Assembly (NCBI RefSeq): GCF_047495875.1
Contig: NC_092467.1
Span: 15,961,566 to 16,025,565, forward strand
Reading direction: 5' to 3'
Length of the DNA stretch: 64,000 nt
Origin: Pithys albifrons albifrons
Taxonomy: Eukaryota; Chordata; Aves; Passeriformes; Thamnophilidae
Shown: in pieces, positions 15,493-28,800 of the stretch
How the letters are laid out: each line of letters starts with the position of its first letter
Numbering within the stretch: the first letter of the stretch is position 1
Notes under the pieces: model-generated
Database searches by the model: none
Told to the model about the DNA's origin: nothing
What the model saw: the letters and a program-made list of their open reading frames with translations, nothing else
Translations under genes and position numbers: made by a program

Positions 15493-15616
15493 TTCTCTGA
15501 GACTGGATTTCAAGATGATTTGGATCAATTTCAAAAACAAGATTACACCCTAGAGCTGCTAGTGATACCAGGACATCCCATTCAGTCCTATGCTCTCGTG
15601 ATCTGCTTAAAACTGA
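15493..15616 (-). other. Candidate minus-strand exon left of the CpG island
   Basis: Read on the minus strand, a plausible acceptor (gatttggctttcag) is followed by 124 nt ending at a good donor (gagaaa then gtaagg). One frame is open throughout, about 41 codons, and terminates in the codon that overlaps the donor, as a coding exon might. It lies about 0.9 kb downstream of the minus-strand donor inside the 16-kb CpG island, so it could be the second exon of that transcript. The peptide matches nothing I recognise, and the first exon offers only a short upstream ORF. If real it may be 5' UTR or lncRNA, and it may be chance. Confidence 0.25.
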
Positions 15617-16130
15617 AAGCCAAATCCCATAGCTGTAAAACTTATCACACCAATCTGCAAGGAGCAACGCTGGACTACTTGACTGTTTGCACATTTTATA
15701 AGCCCAGTAAAAGAACATCTGCAGTGCTGGAGCTTTGCTGTGCTGTGGTTCTGAAGGGTAGTTTCCATTCCTCCACTTAGATTAGATGTACTGTGTTTGA
15801 TATCTTACTTAGCTCAATAAGCAGCATTAAGGAGAAAAACGACAAAATTCAAACTACTCATAGCTTAAGCTATTCCCTTTTCTATTTAAGGCTATTCACA
15901 CACACCACATCCCCCCACACCGCTCACTCTTTCTGCTCTCAGAACACCAAAGCAACCGGGAGATCAGGCACGCTTCTTCTAAACGGTGAGGTGTCCGCTA
16001 CGATACCGTTTACGGAATTTCCTCAAACCCTGCGCGCAGCCTGGAGCCGCGAAGCTGCAGAGAGGGACCCCCACGCTCCGGCTCGGTGGGGCCGCCCCAG
16101 GCTGAGCCCCGGCGCCCGGGCACTGCCCCG

Positions 16131-16182
16131 GTGCCGGGCATTACCGTGCCGGGCATTATTACCGTGTGTGCCGGGCATTACC
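16131..16182. repeat. Three-copy short repeat within the CpG island
   Basis: The motif gtgccgggcattacc occurs at 16131-16145, again at 16146-16163 with a 3-nt insertion, and again at 16168-16182. Near-tandem spacing suggests local duplication. It may also multiply a protein-binding site, but I do not recognise the motif. Confidence 0.7.
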
Positions 16183-16516
16183 TCGCCGTCGCCGTGCCCC
16201 GTTGGCAGCGGCAGCCCCGGGCGGGCAGCGCTCCACACCCGCCGCTCTCGCTCCGCCCGCGGACAGCCGCGGACTCCGCCAGCCGCAGCCGCTGCCGGGC
16301 GGCGGGAGAGGCGCCGCAGCCGCGCTGCTCTGCGCTGTCAGCGCTCCCAGCGCCGCCAGTGCGGCTTGCGGCCCTCGGCCCCCGGGGGTGGCCCAGCGCG
16401 CACGGAGGGAGGGAAGGGGCCCCTCCACTCAGCCCCGCGGGGCGGGGGAAAGGGACGGGACCGCACCGCCCCCGCACCGCCAGCCCCGGCCGTGCAGCGT
16501 CACCCGCCCACCCTAC

Positions 16517-16600
16517 CTGAGAGCGGGGGCTACGGGGGCTGCGGCGCCGCCGCCGCCGCCTCCTCCATCGGGGACGGGACAGCCCTTCGCGGGCGTAGGA
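16517..16600 (-). other. Candidate first exon (non-coding leader) with a 12-codon upstream ORF
   Basis: On the minus strand the CpG island yields an exon whose 3' edge is the donor at 16517. The transcription start is unknown, so the upper boundary given is arbitrary. Within it an ATG in good context (cccgatgg) opens a 12-codon frame from 16568 to 16530, running Met-Glu-Glu, five Ala, Pro-Gln-Pro-Pro, stop. Because the frame closes before the donor it cannot be the main coding start, and it would act as an upstream ORF in a 5' leader. No transcript evidence is available. Confidence 0.35.
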
Positions 16601-16872
16601 TGCTCCGGCTGGGGTCGGATTACGGCAGCCGGAGCCTTAAAGGGGCCGAGTCGCAGCCACCTGCCGCCGGGCCCGTCACGCCCCCCGCGGGCTGGGCCAA
16701 GGGCCGCGCAGAGAGGGGCTCGATAACCCGCGGACACAGCCCTGGTCCGTCCTGCCCTCGGCAGCGCCGCCCGGCGTCGATAGCCCCCCACGGCGCTGCG
16801 GGCCCCGCTGCCACCGCCGCCTCTGCGGCTGCCGCGGGACGCTCACCGGCCCCCAAACTCCGCTAAACGGGC

Positions 16873-19800
16873 ATGGCTGAGAACGGCGTGTGCGTTGGGG
16901 GAGCACAAACATCAGTTAAGCGGAGCATCTCACATTCCAGCAACATTTTAGTCACTACGCCTTTCACTTGCATGGCCCCGTTGTTTGAAATATATCACGG
17001 GAAAAATGCTGATGTGACCGTTCGTGCCCCAGGAATCTGTTTACACACAGGGTCACAGGGAACACAACCATCATACACAGAACAGGTATTGCCAATACTT
17101 GCCCTTTGCTAAATTAAATGCTGTGATTTGTGACAAATTATTTTTTATTTTACAATTTTGAGCTGTTGTATTGAAAAATCAAACAGAAGTAGAATTGTAT
17201 TGACAAATAGGACAGATAGACTTAGTCTTTTACCAAATAGAAAATGTGATGGCCATGCCTCTGTTCCTCCTGGCATCCTTCTGCTATCAACCACATCCTA
17301 AACCATCTCACTTTTACATTTCTCTTAAGGATTGCTGGTCTTTTAGATCAATAATTTAAAAATTCTCCTCTCTCAAACAAAGTCATGTTGAAGGCATTCA
17401 TACATACTCTATAGATTAACCTGCACCTGAAAACTCACCTACCCTTGTACACTGGTGGCTCATGCAAGACATCTCGCACAGCAGGAATGCTATGGCTTAA
17501 CCCTGAACAGAAACTGATGTTGGCTTGCCTTAATACGCTGATCTGTGAAACGCAGGTGCTGATTAACAAGGCATTGAGCCATTCCTGCTGCAGAAGAGGG
17601 AACCTGTAGGAGGTGGGCAGGGCGCACTGCAGGCATCCATAACTGTTTCCAGCCAGCTTGGCTTAGTCCATTGCTGAACATGAATCAACCACCAGGTAAG
17701 TGTGTGTGTAAATATCAGAACTACTGAAGTTTGACTTCCTGTGGACTTGTGTCTTATGACTGACCAGCTTTTAAACTGATTTTTGTTAAAAAATTCCACA
17801 AGATGTCCTCAGACAAGTGAAGGAGATCCCGTTCCTGCTTCCAGTCTTCTTCCATTCCAGAAACAAAATGATAAAGACAGCAATATCAGAGCAACACAAT
17901 TTCTTAGTGAAATTAAGATTAAAACATTATCTTTGATGTCATTTAATTTTATTTCTCATGCAAATGAAGATTTCAACCTATTTTTCTACTATGTCTGCAG
18001 TTTTTAGTGAATCAGAACAGCCCCTAAGAAACCCAAGAACTCCATGGTGGGATCATAAACCAATTTCAAGATAACATAAACTATAAAAATTCCAAGAGAA
18101 TATTTTCTTCAATGATTCACCTTCCAAAGAACAGCCCTCACTTTTTGCTTAATACAATATCGCTGACTTTGAAGTGTCTTTATATATACTCCTTTCACTT
18201 TTAAGTTGTAACACCACCCATACTCCATACGGACAAGCAGTGGACCTCTGGGGTGGGAGAGGATCTGCAGCAGCAATAAGGGCATGAATGGTTGTCCTCA
18301 GGCCTGCAGGCACTGGCAAGGACTGTTTCCATGCATGGTTAAGAACCAAAGACCAAAGGCTCTGAACAACAAGCTCTGGTAGATTTAGCTGCTATGTTTT
18401 AAGATATCATTTCTCTCAACTGCCTGAGGTCATGATCATTGTAGGAGAGCACAGCAATAAAAGTAGGTCGCTTCTTAACGTGCCAGCCTATGACCTGGAG
18501 TGCCCATTGTAAGAGCATGGTAATACCTAGCAGTAGGGTAAAACAGACAGATGAGAGTGATAATGTCTTGAACTGAAAGGTAACTCTGCCACAGCCCACC
18601 TGTTAGAGCTCTAAGCCTCAAAACAACCCATCCCCATTATGCACTTACAGCTTAGGAAGCATCTAGGAGAAGACAAACCAGACTCTCCTCAAACCTCCGT
18701 AATCAGGCCTGTGTAGCACACAGCATATCATGCAATTCCTTTGGCCCAGTGCTGCGTGGGTGAAACTAGTTTGACCTGCCTCACTGCTCTCTCCTTGGCC
18801 TGCAATCAGCACATTGTTGAGCACGCAGCAGATCATGACCAGAGGCAATGGCCTCTTTCAACAGCCCAACTACATGTGCTGGGTTGAGAGCTGCCAACGC
18901 TAAAGCTGAAAATGGTGGTGCACTGAGGATGCCAGACTGGCAGCTGCTCTCCACATGAGCGTACAGCAGGGTGTCTTGCAGACTTTTGATAAAGAAAATT
19001 TGCAGATAAAAGAGAACTGGCTATGGGGGCATGAAGGCAGTGCAGTAGAAAGAAGGCCTGTAGACATGGTGAGATATGGCTACCATAAGTCCAAGTTGCC
19101 TTAGGTTGGTTGTCTGCCCTCTTTTCCAACCAGTGTTCTCCAGGAAGATTTTGAGAACTGGGCTGTATATGTGGGATTCTTGATACCCAATAATCTCATC
19201 ACATTATTGCATACATGCAGCAGTTTCACCTTGGATGCCCTGTGTCCAGCAATCTCAGAGCAAACGCACTAGGCCCATATTGCATATGTAATGTATTTCC
19301 AACAAAACCAAGAGTACTCTACCACTCCTATAAAGTGTTGCATGAACATACCACACAATTACTTTGAGCAATTTCAGCAAGTCCTAAAAGTGTAAGGCTT
19401 ACTGTACTTGCATGATGCAACTTGTGCACATTTTTCTGCATTAGAAATAGAGTAGCCAAATGGTGGGATACACAGTCACTAGAGCAGTACCACAGCCAAC
19501 TGGCTGCTATACAGTGACCACAGTTTGGCTTTCACAACTAATACACCTTCACCTCCCTCCCTTGTGATGTGCAGCCACCACTTGCTAGCTGCTGCAAACC
19601 AAAGTCACCACTGCCAAATGGCAACTGCCAAGAACTTTCTGAGTAATAGCTGCAACTTCTGAAGACAAGTATGAACACTGGGCTTGTTAATGCGAGTTGA
19701 AGAACAGATATTTAGCAACGCAGGGCAAAAAATAACATTATATTCCATATCAACAGAGGGCACATATGCTGAAAGACCATAGGAAAGGTAGGAAAGACAT

Positions 19801-22800
19801 GGAAATACCACAGTAGCATTTGCAGGTAGCAGCATAATTCTGTTGGCTTCAGCTGAATAATTGTATTTACATTATGTAAGAGAAAAGTTGGGCTCTGCTT
19901 TTTATCTATGCTTTCATTACAATTATACTTCTTGGTTCTATTGATGATTTTCAGCTTCATGTCAATTAGACACAGTAATTCCATAAACAAGGAAAAAATT
20001 TGGATAAAATGGGTGGGGTTTCCTATGACAGGGTGGTAAAGAGAAGGCAGCCCAACATAAGTAAGTCAAAGCCCAACATAAGTAAGTCAAAGTCTGCAGT
20101 AATCCATCCTCAGCCAAGTTCCATTCCCTTCTCCTTCTGGAATTACTTTCAGAGTGGCACTTCAGGTATGGTAAAAATTTGCTGTCAGATGACTGCTAGC
20201 GCTAAAATCTGCAAGAGGGATGTGACCATGAATAGAAAAATACACAGGAACCTTTCCAAAGTATGCCGGTAATTTAAGAGCCATGTTTTCCCATGGCTGA
20301 GCTCCTTCTGCCAAGAATGAAGCCTTTATCGTGGTTGCTGTACTGAAAAGTGAGAGACATGTAAGAAAGGAAATTACTTTTAGAGCATTTGAAAATTATT
20401 TCAATTGTGTTTTTAAACTCACACAGGACATAACTAACGTTTCTGTCTGAATTTACACACTGTAGTAAGAATAGAGTCTTAATGAATGTTTAAAGCATGA
20501 GCAGTTTATGAAAGAAATTATATAATATGGTGTTGTACAAGCAGTAGATTGAATTCAGTGACCTAAAAAACACATTTATTTCTGTCTTAGGAAGTTCCTA
20601 GGTCTACCTGTCAGCAGTAGGAGATATTCCCAGAAAATCAATTATACATGTAAGCAAGAATACAATGGAGATAAAAGAACATATGAAAGAGAAAGCACAA
20701 TTCTTTCACATTTTGAATCAAGAATAACTCCACTGAAGCCAACAAGTTACACTGATGCGAGTGAGAAAAGAACCAGTTCCCTTGTCTGAAAATTACTCAG
20801 GCCACCCATGGAGTTCAATCACAGGAACTGCAGGCAGCTAATATTGCAGCGTTTAATTCAGAAAGCACAAGACTGAAAAGAGGAGACTGAAAAGAAAGAA
20901 TATGAATTTGGTTGTAATCAAAAAGGGCTGAAAAAATAGCAAGAAAATGATGAATGGAAAAGGAAAAAAATACTCAATTTCTTAAAAATCCTAACTCTCA
21001 AAAAAAATTCATAGAGAAAAAACCCCAAATCTGTATGCTTTATTGGGTTTTTTTAAAACACCCCACAGGTCCCTAGTTAACAGTTGCTGAGCTGTATGCT
21101 TCCCTGGAGCAAAAGTGTTATCTTCATTTTCCAAACAGCAGACATTTTTTGTGAGTTGATGCATACTGTGTTACACCTACTTAGGTTGAGTGCTACAGAA
21201 TGTGTGTGTTACCTTTCCAGCACAGGTCACTGTAATATAGCCTATCATGTTTTTAGGTAGTAATGTACCTTCACTTTCCCCTGCTTAGTTTACTTCCTCT
21301 AAGCACACCCTTGGTCAGTGCGTTTAGCTGTGTCACCTCCCCACTGGAGACAGCATTTCTGCCAGTAGTACTCACTGTCTGTAAGAGAACAATGGCTTGT
21401 TTCTGGAAAGCTGTCTATTCACGAACCTCTTCCTGTCCCTTCTTCAGTTTTCTTCCAGTTCTTCTGTCTTCTCCATTTATCTCTCTGATCACACGCTGTC
21501 TCTTCCATCTATATACACCTCACCTACAGCATTACCGTCTTTATTGATGTTATTGTCCTGTTTATAACCATCCAGAGTTAAAGAAGAATTGTAAAACAGC
21601 ACATTGAGAGTTTACTGTGCAGTGTTACAAACCACTACACTGATGCACCATGTCAGCATTATGACAAAACATCAAACCACATTAAGACAGATGTGCTGAG
21701 TATGATCCACAGAACACACAGGAATGTCATCTCTAATTTTTTTTCTTTTCCAGGTCATTCTGTCTCTTCTATTTCCCATCTTCCACTTTATAGTTATTTT
21801 CTTATCACCTTCTCATTTTCTGTCAATCTATTTTCTTCCTCCCCTGGCTTCCTTCATTGTCCATGTCACATTCCTCCATGCATTTACTTTCCTTTGATGT
21901 TTCTGCACAAAGGAGCATAAAGGAGGCAGTACTGTAGCTTTGTTAAATGTGTCCTTCCTCTCCCTGGATGCATCTTTGGGATCTGCAAACTGAGGGTCTA
22001 GAAAGCATTTAGCTCCCAAAGGCTTAAACCAGAGAGCTCTGACAGTAACACAATTTCTTGGTTCCCTAACCTCCAACATGGAGCACACCAGAAATAGCAG
22101 GAGGAAGCTTGAAATAATACCAGATTCTTTTCTACACATGCACATATTACCTTTTGCTTTGTGAGTCAAGGCTCTTAGCAACAACAGCACTGTAGAATCG
22201 GGTAGTGACTAAAATTTGATGATGTCAGAACAGCAGAAAATGGAAGATGTACTTTGTAATGGCGTACAATTGAAAAGCATGAAATTGGTGCCAAGCAGTG
22301 CAAAAATCAAACAAATTATTTCCCAACAATTCAACATGCAAAGGGTCAGAAAGCAATCCATTTTTTAATGTTCTGCCTGATAATTAAAATCAGCATAATT
22401 CAAGTAGAGAACAAAACAGTGTATGTTGATACTTGTTATTTTATATGATAGCATCAGGTTTTCAGGTAAAAAGACAGAGTGCATGCTCGGGATAGTATCA
22501 CTCATCTGTATGCTAAAGATAGTTGCTAAGCCTTGCTTAGCTCAGTTCAAACTTTGGCACATGCCATAGCAGCTGCACAGCATTTAACTATGCCTCCTTC
22601 AGCACACATCACAGCATGGAAAGAATGGTTTATAAGGATATTTTAATGGCAAATATACTAGTCTGAAAAGGTTAAGTACCTTCTCCAGACAATATAATTT
22701 CCTCAGAGTGTTTTGTCAACTTTTAAGATTTTGGTGACATTTTTTTCTATAATTTTTAGTGATTTTTTGATCCTCTGTTGATCCATGAAAACCTTGAGGA

Positions 22801-25800
22801 AGGAAGAAGGAAAATTACTTGGCCGCACAAGGAAACATCAAAACCTGGTGCACACTCACTTTATGTCTAAATGTTGTTGAAAGCCATCAAAAAAAACCCG
22901 AATAAGAAAACAAGAAATTGTTTTCCATATAGTTCTCAAATACAGTACTCAATGATACTTGTAATAATTATCTATTTTTCAGAAAACACTATGATTTTAA
23001 AACTGATACATCTTCAATATTTAAGCTTTTTAATTTCGTATTTTGGGAGAGATATCAAAGTGGTATAATACATTGTTTCAAAAGTAAATACACTTTGTGT
23101 CATAATGTTGTCAATTCAGGAGCCCCAAAATGTGTTATTTATTTTCCTTTTATGGCTGACAATGAATTCCAGCAAAGACCTTGCTTTTAGAAGTGCTACT
23201 TGTTAATATTGTAATTATTTTCAAATTTTGTATTAGCATTATTATAGATTCTTACCTAGAATTTAATTCTTAGTTTCCATTGATATCAGGAGTGATTTGT
23301 CCCCCTCTCTAAAGCCTTGATCTGCATGTTAATTCATACAGACATATTTCTGTCTCTCTGTGCAATTCTAGCCATAGGCAGGACATTATGGTCTATACTG
23401 TCAATTTTCAGACCTAAGATTTAAGACAGCAGTCCTGGTAAGAAACATGCAAAAAGAGAAGAAACTGTATTAAATACATCGATGCTAAAATGCAGAAATA
23501 AAGCTTGCCTTTCAAATCAAGTGGGGAACTTTATTTAGGTTTCTACTGCCAATAATACTATTCAATGCCATACATTTTTGCTGATGAGTAACACTCCCCC
23601 TGGTTGACTTACTCAACTATCTGCAAATACTAGAAAAATATTGAATATAAACCCCAAGAATAGCTAAAAATAAGAAAAATACAAAAGTAATCCTAAATGT
23701 ATACATGATAGATATGATGAAAAAATGCTAAGGTGGAAGAATTTCATCATAAAAATGTATCATGCAAACATTATAAGTGGGTTTGAAAAGTCACCTTATG
23801 AATTGCACCAAATACATTATCTAACTGAATAAACTGCAGAAAAATTGCATTGTGATATACACTAATTAGACAATTTTGGTTGTGTTTGGGTTTTTCAGTG
23901 CTGCCCACTTACTTTTACTTTGTTGTAAACATACACATTTTTCTGTAACAACCCTACTGGTACTGCTTGGAGAGTCAACATTTCAGCACCTGTTCATTTA
24001 ATTTGCTGAATAAGGGACTTTACACATCTGGAGGGTCTCTAGTGATGTCCCCTTTTTCTGTGTGGAAATTATGCTTCAGTGAAAACAGGAATCTCACCAC
24101 TGAAAGTAGAAACTTTACAATTCAAGGTATCCTGGGCAGCAGTACCTGCACGTATGCAGTCCAAGATGTTCTAGTCCAATGCCATGTTCTGCAGCGCACA
24201 GTCAGCTGTGTTCTGGACACACTGTACTCCACACATATGCACTATGTGTTAAACTCGACTTCTCTGACTCACTGGATGTGCCAGACATTTCATGAAGCAA
24301 GTCCATGGTGTTCAGAATTCAACAAATTTGATGCTTACATATACAGACCAAATGGGCACCAAACAAATTCTTCTATGTCACGTTATCCAAGGAAAAAATA
24401 CCAGAAGCCAGGTGCAGGAGAAAGTAATGCTCTAAACCTTCTATAATTATTATTTCTTTTTTTAAAAATGCATATTCCAATGTATCTCCTTAAAACAGGA
24501 ACAGTCTTTTCATCTGAGTTTTGCACAGCATCTGTCCCAAAGAACTTCTTTATGTTGTAACAATAAATAAATAATCTGGATGAGAACACTATACTTCTTC
24601 CCCCATCACCACTATGGAAGTTAGAGGAATCAAGGCTTGTCACGATCTGACTCCTAACTACAAAACACTCCACAGAAGGAGAAGGTAACAAGTACAAGGC
24701 AATAACTCTTCAGTTTCACTTTGGACAAACTGTTTTTTTTCTCTTTGTGTGAGTACTCTTTAAAGGTGGTTGCAGAATACCTTACAAACAGTTCACCAAT
24801 TAAATAAAAAAAAAATCAAGACTTACATGAGCTCTTGGCTTGACTATTAGCTATTTAAGAATTGCTTGTATTTACAATTGTACCAGTCCTCAAACACAAA
24901 GAGACAATCAAAAAGACAACATATTTTTTTCTTCAGAGTGTTTTAAAAAGAGTATGAAATCACCTGTAAGATCCCACTTTGGAAATTATTTCTATTTTTT
25001 ACTTGACTTTGGTCAGCATTAGTCAATTGGAAACTGCCATAAAAACTTGTGTCTCCATATGTATAACATTTTATTCTTTTCGGTAATATATTAATCACAA
25101 CTCAGCAAAATAATTAATACCATAACTTAACTAAGCAATTGTCTCATTATTGCTCTTTAATTCACAGTCATGGGAATCAACCAGCTAACTCTCTTGACAC
25201 CTTAACAATGCATTAAATTCACAGTAACTAATGCAAACCATTTATAATTTCCTAACATTCATTAAAACTGTAATATAGGCAAGGACATTCTTTTCATGTA
25301 TTGTCAAACATAGAGAGAACAGTGTTACACATCACCTGTGGTTGACGAAAAAAATGTGAGTGGTCTCATTTTTAAAATTTTATGTTATCACATAATTAAA
25401 GACTGTTCAAGTACACTGAAGAAGGCAATATTGGCTATATTATATTGACTATAGATGGACTTTTAACTATGTCAGCTTTTTCTTAATAGGGTTTGCTGTG
25501 CTTGACATCTTACATATTTTTAACTAAACAGATAGAAGAAATAGAAGGAACTTCATATTTCAAAATTTTAACATTTTTTGTGCAAGAATTATACACAAAC
25601 ACACAGAAATTAAAATAAATAAATAAGACATCTTTGGCAGCCTTTGACAACTCCACAAAGTATTCAGTTTATCTCCATTGAGAGCTAGTAGAGTCATTAC
25701 ATTCAATTGACTTTTATAGGACTTGTCAAATCCCCAAACCTACAGCCATGTTTGGCAGCATCCCCAAAACAATAATCAAAAAATGACACTGTTTTAAGCA

Positions 25801-28800
25801 CAACTGCATAAAAAAAAAGACAGAAGGAAAACGAGAGGAAAAGAAAATGAAAGACACTGTAGAATGAAACCAGAACATATCTTCCCTTCTCTTTTAATAT
25901 GACCAGCTCTTTTCAGCTCCAGCATGACTTTAATTCAATGCTAGACCTTTAGAAACTTAAAATATCTCAGAAAACTGTCCTCACTTTCAACTCAGGAACT
26001 TGTTCTTACAGTGGAGGGTGTCAGTTCTGCTGCATTTTGTATGCTCACATGGAGAGGATGCAGAGAGCACGGAGGGGCAAGATGCCCTTTCCTCAAGATG
26101 AGAATGCTGAGGGCTGAGCACTAAAATCCAGAATATGACCTGTAACAGCAGCAGTGGCCCCACAACTACCTCATTTTCAGTCAGAGAGGAAGAGCTGTGC
26201 ACAGAAACCAGCTGATAGATGAGACCAGGCCATCTCCCTGCACAAGCAATGGCCAGGTTTCTGACAGCAGGAATCCAGGAAAGGCCAAACAAATGTGCAT
26301 TTCTTCTTGTCCTCCTTACAGATGGTTACATGGAAAGCTCAGGAAAACCCCAGTCAAAAAGAAGCAGTGAATATGTAGAGAATCCTACATCCTACCCTCC
26401 AAGTCCTCTGCAAATGTCATTTAACATTGCAGATCTGAAGATACATTTCCAACAGATTAGTATTAGACTTCAAATCTATTTTTAGGAGTATTTAAAAAAA
26501 AAGGCCTTATTTTTACAGGCTGAGTGGCCTGAGGTACCCAAGGGACCTCCAGGGCACTCAGTACTTCAAAGTGTAACAGCAGTCTGTCTCTCCTGGACTT
26601 TTGAATAGACAGAAGAGCATTATTTTACATTATGTTACAGGACCTGCTCCCTGAACATGCTAGCCAGTAAATACAACAAGTTGCATTGTGTAATTTTGGT
26701 GTTGTCTACTACAAAAGCTCTTGCTTCATAAAAGCACACTCAGAATGCACCCAAACAGTTACCAAACCTTGTGTCATCAAAGACACACAGACCAGCCCTC
26801 CAGACATGCTCTCAGATGTAGCAGGTTAAAGAAACATCTGCTAACACTCTGGCTTCATGACTGTTAGAGAATGCATTTTCCCTAAAAATTGCTACTTTGA
26901 TTCTAACTTCATACATGGTATTTAGATCCAAATTTCTGAAAACAACTTCCTCCCACCTCCACTTCCAAAGACCATATACAGAAAAGTCAACATTGCCAAC
27001 AAGAGGGAAATGTTAAAATAGTAGGAGGGAAGGATACTTTATGTTTTGCATTATTGTAAACTCCCAAGCACTTTGCTGTCTGTCATTGAAAATTAAAGTG
27101 AAAAGAACAGCAAATGTGAATGGGAGAAAAAAATATTTTTTTAACTTTTAATATGGACTAAATCTCATGATTTATGGAATTTGGTTCCCTTGTTTGCCTA
27201 TTCAGCACAAGCATTGTGTAAGTGTTTGCAAGTGCTGTATCTTTGTATCTAAACAAATGAGACTCATCTTAAATATATACAAGTGTCATTATACCAGAAA
27301 GCACAGCACTAACCACAATGTTAACATAAATATTACAGCTGTTATTGATTACAAATACAAATCAGGACTTCTAAGATTACATTACTATAATTCTAATGAC
27401 TCACAAGAAAGTGAAACTGCACTTGGCCCAAAGTAATTGAAAGTAACTGCTGCTAAGAGGGACAAATTTTGCCCGACTGACTTTGATAACATCCTAATTC
27501 TGCATTCAAGTGAGATCAGCCAGTAGCTTATATATTTATGAGCTGCCTGCTTCACCATGTTCCAAAATGGTCTAGTCCATTCCTTTCTTTCCCCAAACCA
27601 AAACTTTTTACAACACTCATGATGTTGTGACTCTTTTAGAGTCTTTCAAATGCAGCCTCCACTTCTAATATTAAAAAAGAATCATTAGAAACCCAGCCAG
27701 AAGTCTTCAGGTTTTGTCTAATCAAAAAGCATAATATCACTGCTTTTAATGTTTCTAAAAACACTACAGGCACATAAAAATAATCGCTTCTTGCAGAAAA
27801 TCAAGTTTACTTATGTAACGTATCTGTTTTTGCAAATCACTTCCATGAAGATATCGTGCAGAAACGAAGAACAATATTTAGATACCTTTAATAAATGACT
27901 GAGGCTCAGTATGATAAATGGTTCCACAATACAATTTTTAACAGTATCAAAGCCTGACTAAGCAATTCCTGCCCTTTTCTTCAACCAACTTCTTCCAACA
28001 TTTTGCTAGTTTACCCCTCAGTAGTGCTGATGCAAGTGCTTATGGAGCTGCACCCTAAGCCAAAACAAGACAAAATTACCTCATTTAAGGAAACAACATC
28101 ACTGCTGTTCATAGGGCTAATTTTAGAATTCATAAGTAGAAGGAAAATATTCCTAACATCACAATTATTCAAAGTGTCACTTAAATCATGAATATAAGGT
28201 ATATTTCAGTTGCATGGAAAGACTTTTCTCTAATAGTTAAAGTTAGACCACTTACAAGTGGAATCTCAGGAAGGGAATTACTGTCAGATGGACAAAGCTG
28301 CCTACATTTAATTTCAGGGAAAAAAAATTATTTATATTCGAATTACAGCCTTTCCTCTTGGAGACAAAAGAAACTGAAACACAAGAAGCAAGCTTTTCTC
28401 AGTTTTATTTAGTACCCATCAGTGTAACTTTCAAAGGAGACACGCAGCAGATGTACTAGTAAGTTTCCTCAGAGAATATTCACATATAAGAAGGATCGCA
28501 GCAGGTTTTACTTTCAAATGTTGTCTGAAAAGTGGTACATGGAAAAAAATACCTACTTTTTCCTATTCAAGAGTTTCAGAGTTAAACAACAGTGAGCAAT
28601 TGTTTAGAGTAAGTGTGGTTTACTTCTCCTTCAGTAAAGAAGTTCAAAGCTAACTTCCTGCATCAGTAGCAGAGTACCAGAGGCCACCCCTGTAATTACT
28701 GCACTTGAATCACCTTCTGTCGAATGACTTTTCAGACCAAGTGCATTGCTTCCTCCCAAACAGACAGGTCACACACTCACTTGCAGTATTATTGATTTTG

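Larger units (their letters stand above)
15960..16870 (-). promoter_or_regulatory. CpG island, probable promoter of a leftward gene (TLCD4 by synteny)
   Basis: About 0.9 kb is very GC-rich with dense CpG and many GC boxes, in contrast to AT-rich flanks. This is the signature of a vertebrate housekeeping-type promoter. A donor in good context on the minus strand (ctcag then gtaggg, boundary at 16517) suggests transcription to the left. In mammals TLCD4 is transcribed divergently from ALG14 with nothing else coding between them, and the distance here (about 15 kb between islands) fits a compact avian genome. The TLCD4 assignment is inference only, because no coding exon of it was found in the window. 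Long open frames across the island on both strands result from low stop-codon density in GC-rich DNA. Confidence 0.6.

Noticed and set aside
15488..15718. Minus-strand peptide with Glu-Trp-Asp-Val-Leu compared with the RWD domain of RWDD3
   Set aside because: The resemblance is limited to a few residues and the conserved upstream RWD segment is absent. RWDD3 is also expected beyond TLCD4, outside this window.
15793..16866. A 357-codon plus-strand frame and several others over the 16-kb CpG island
   Set aside because: Long open frames occur in most reading frames and on both strands there, which is expected in GC-rich DNA with few stop codons. The products are Ala/Pro/Arg/Gly-rich without domains.
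18715..18837. Two 18-bp words (agcacacagcatatcatg and agcacgcagcagatcatg) 105 bp apart
   Set aside because: They are 16/18 identical but the intervening and flanking sequence is not repeated, so this is probably coincidence.
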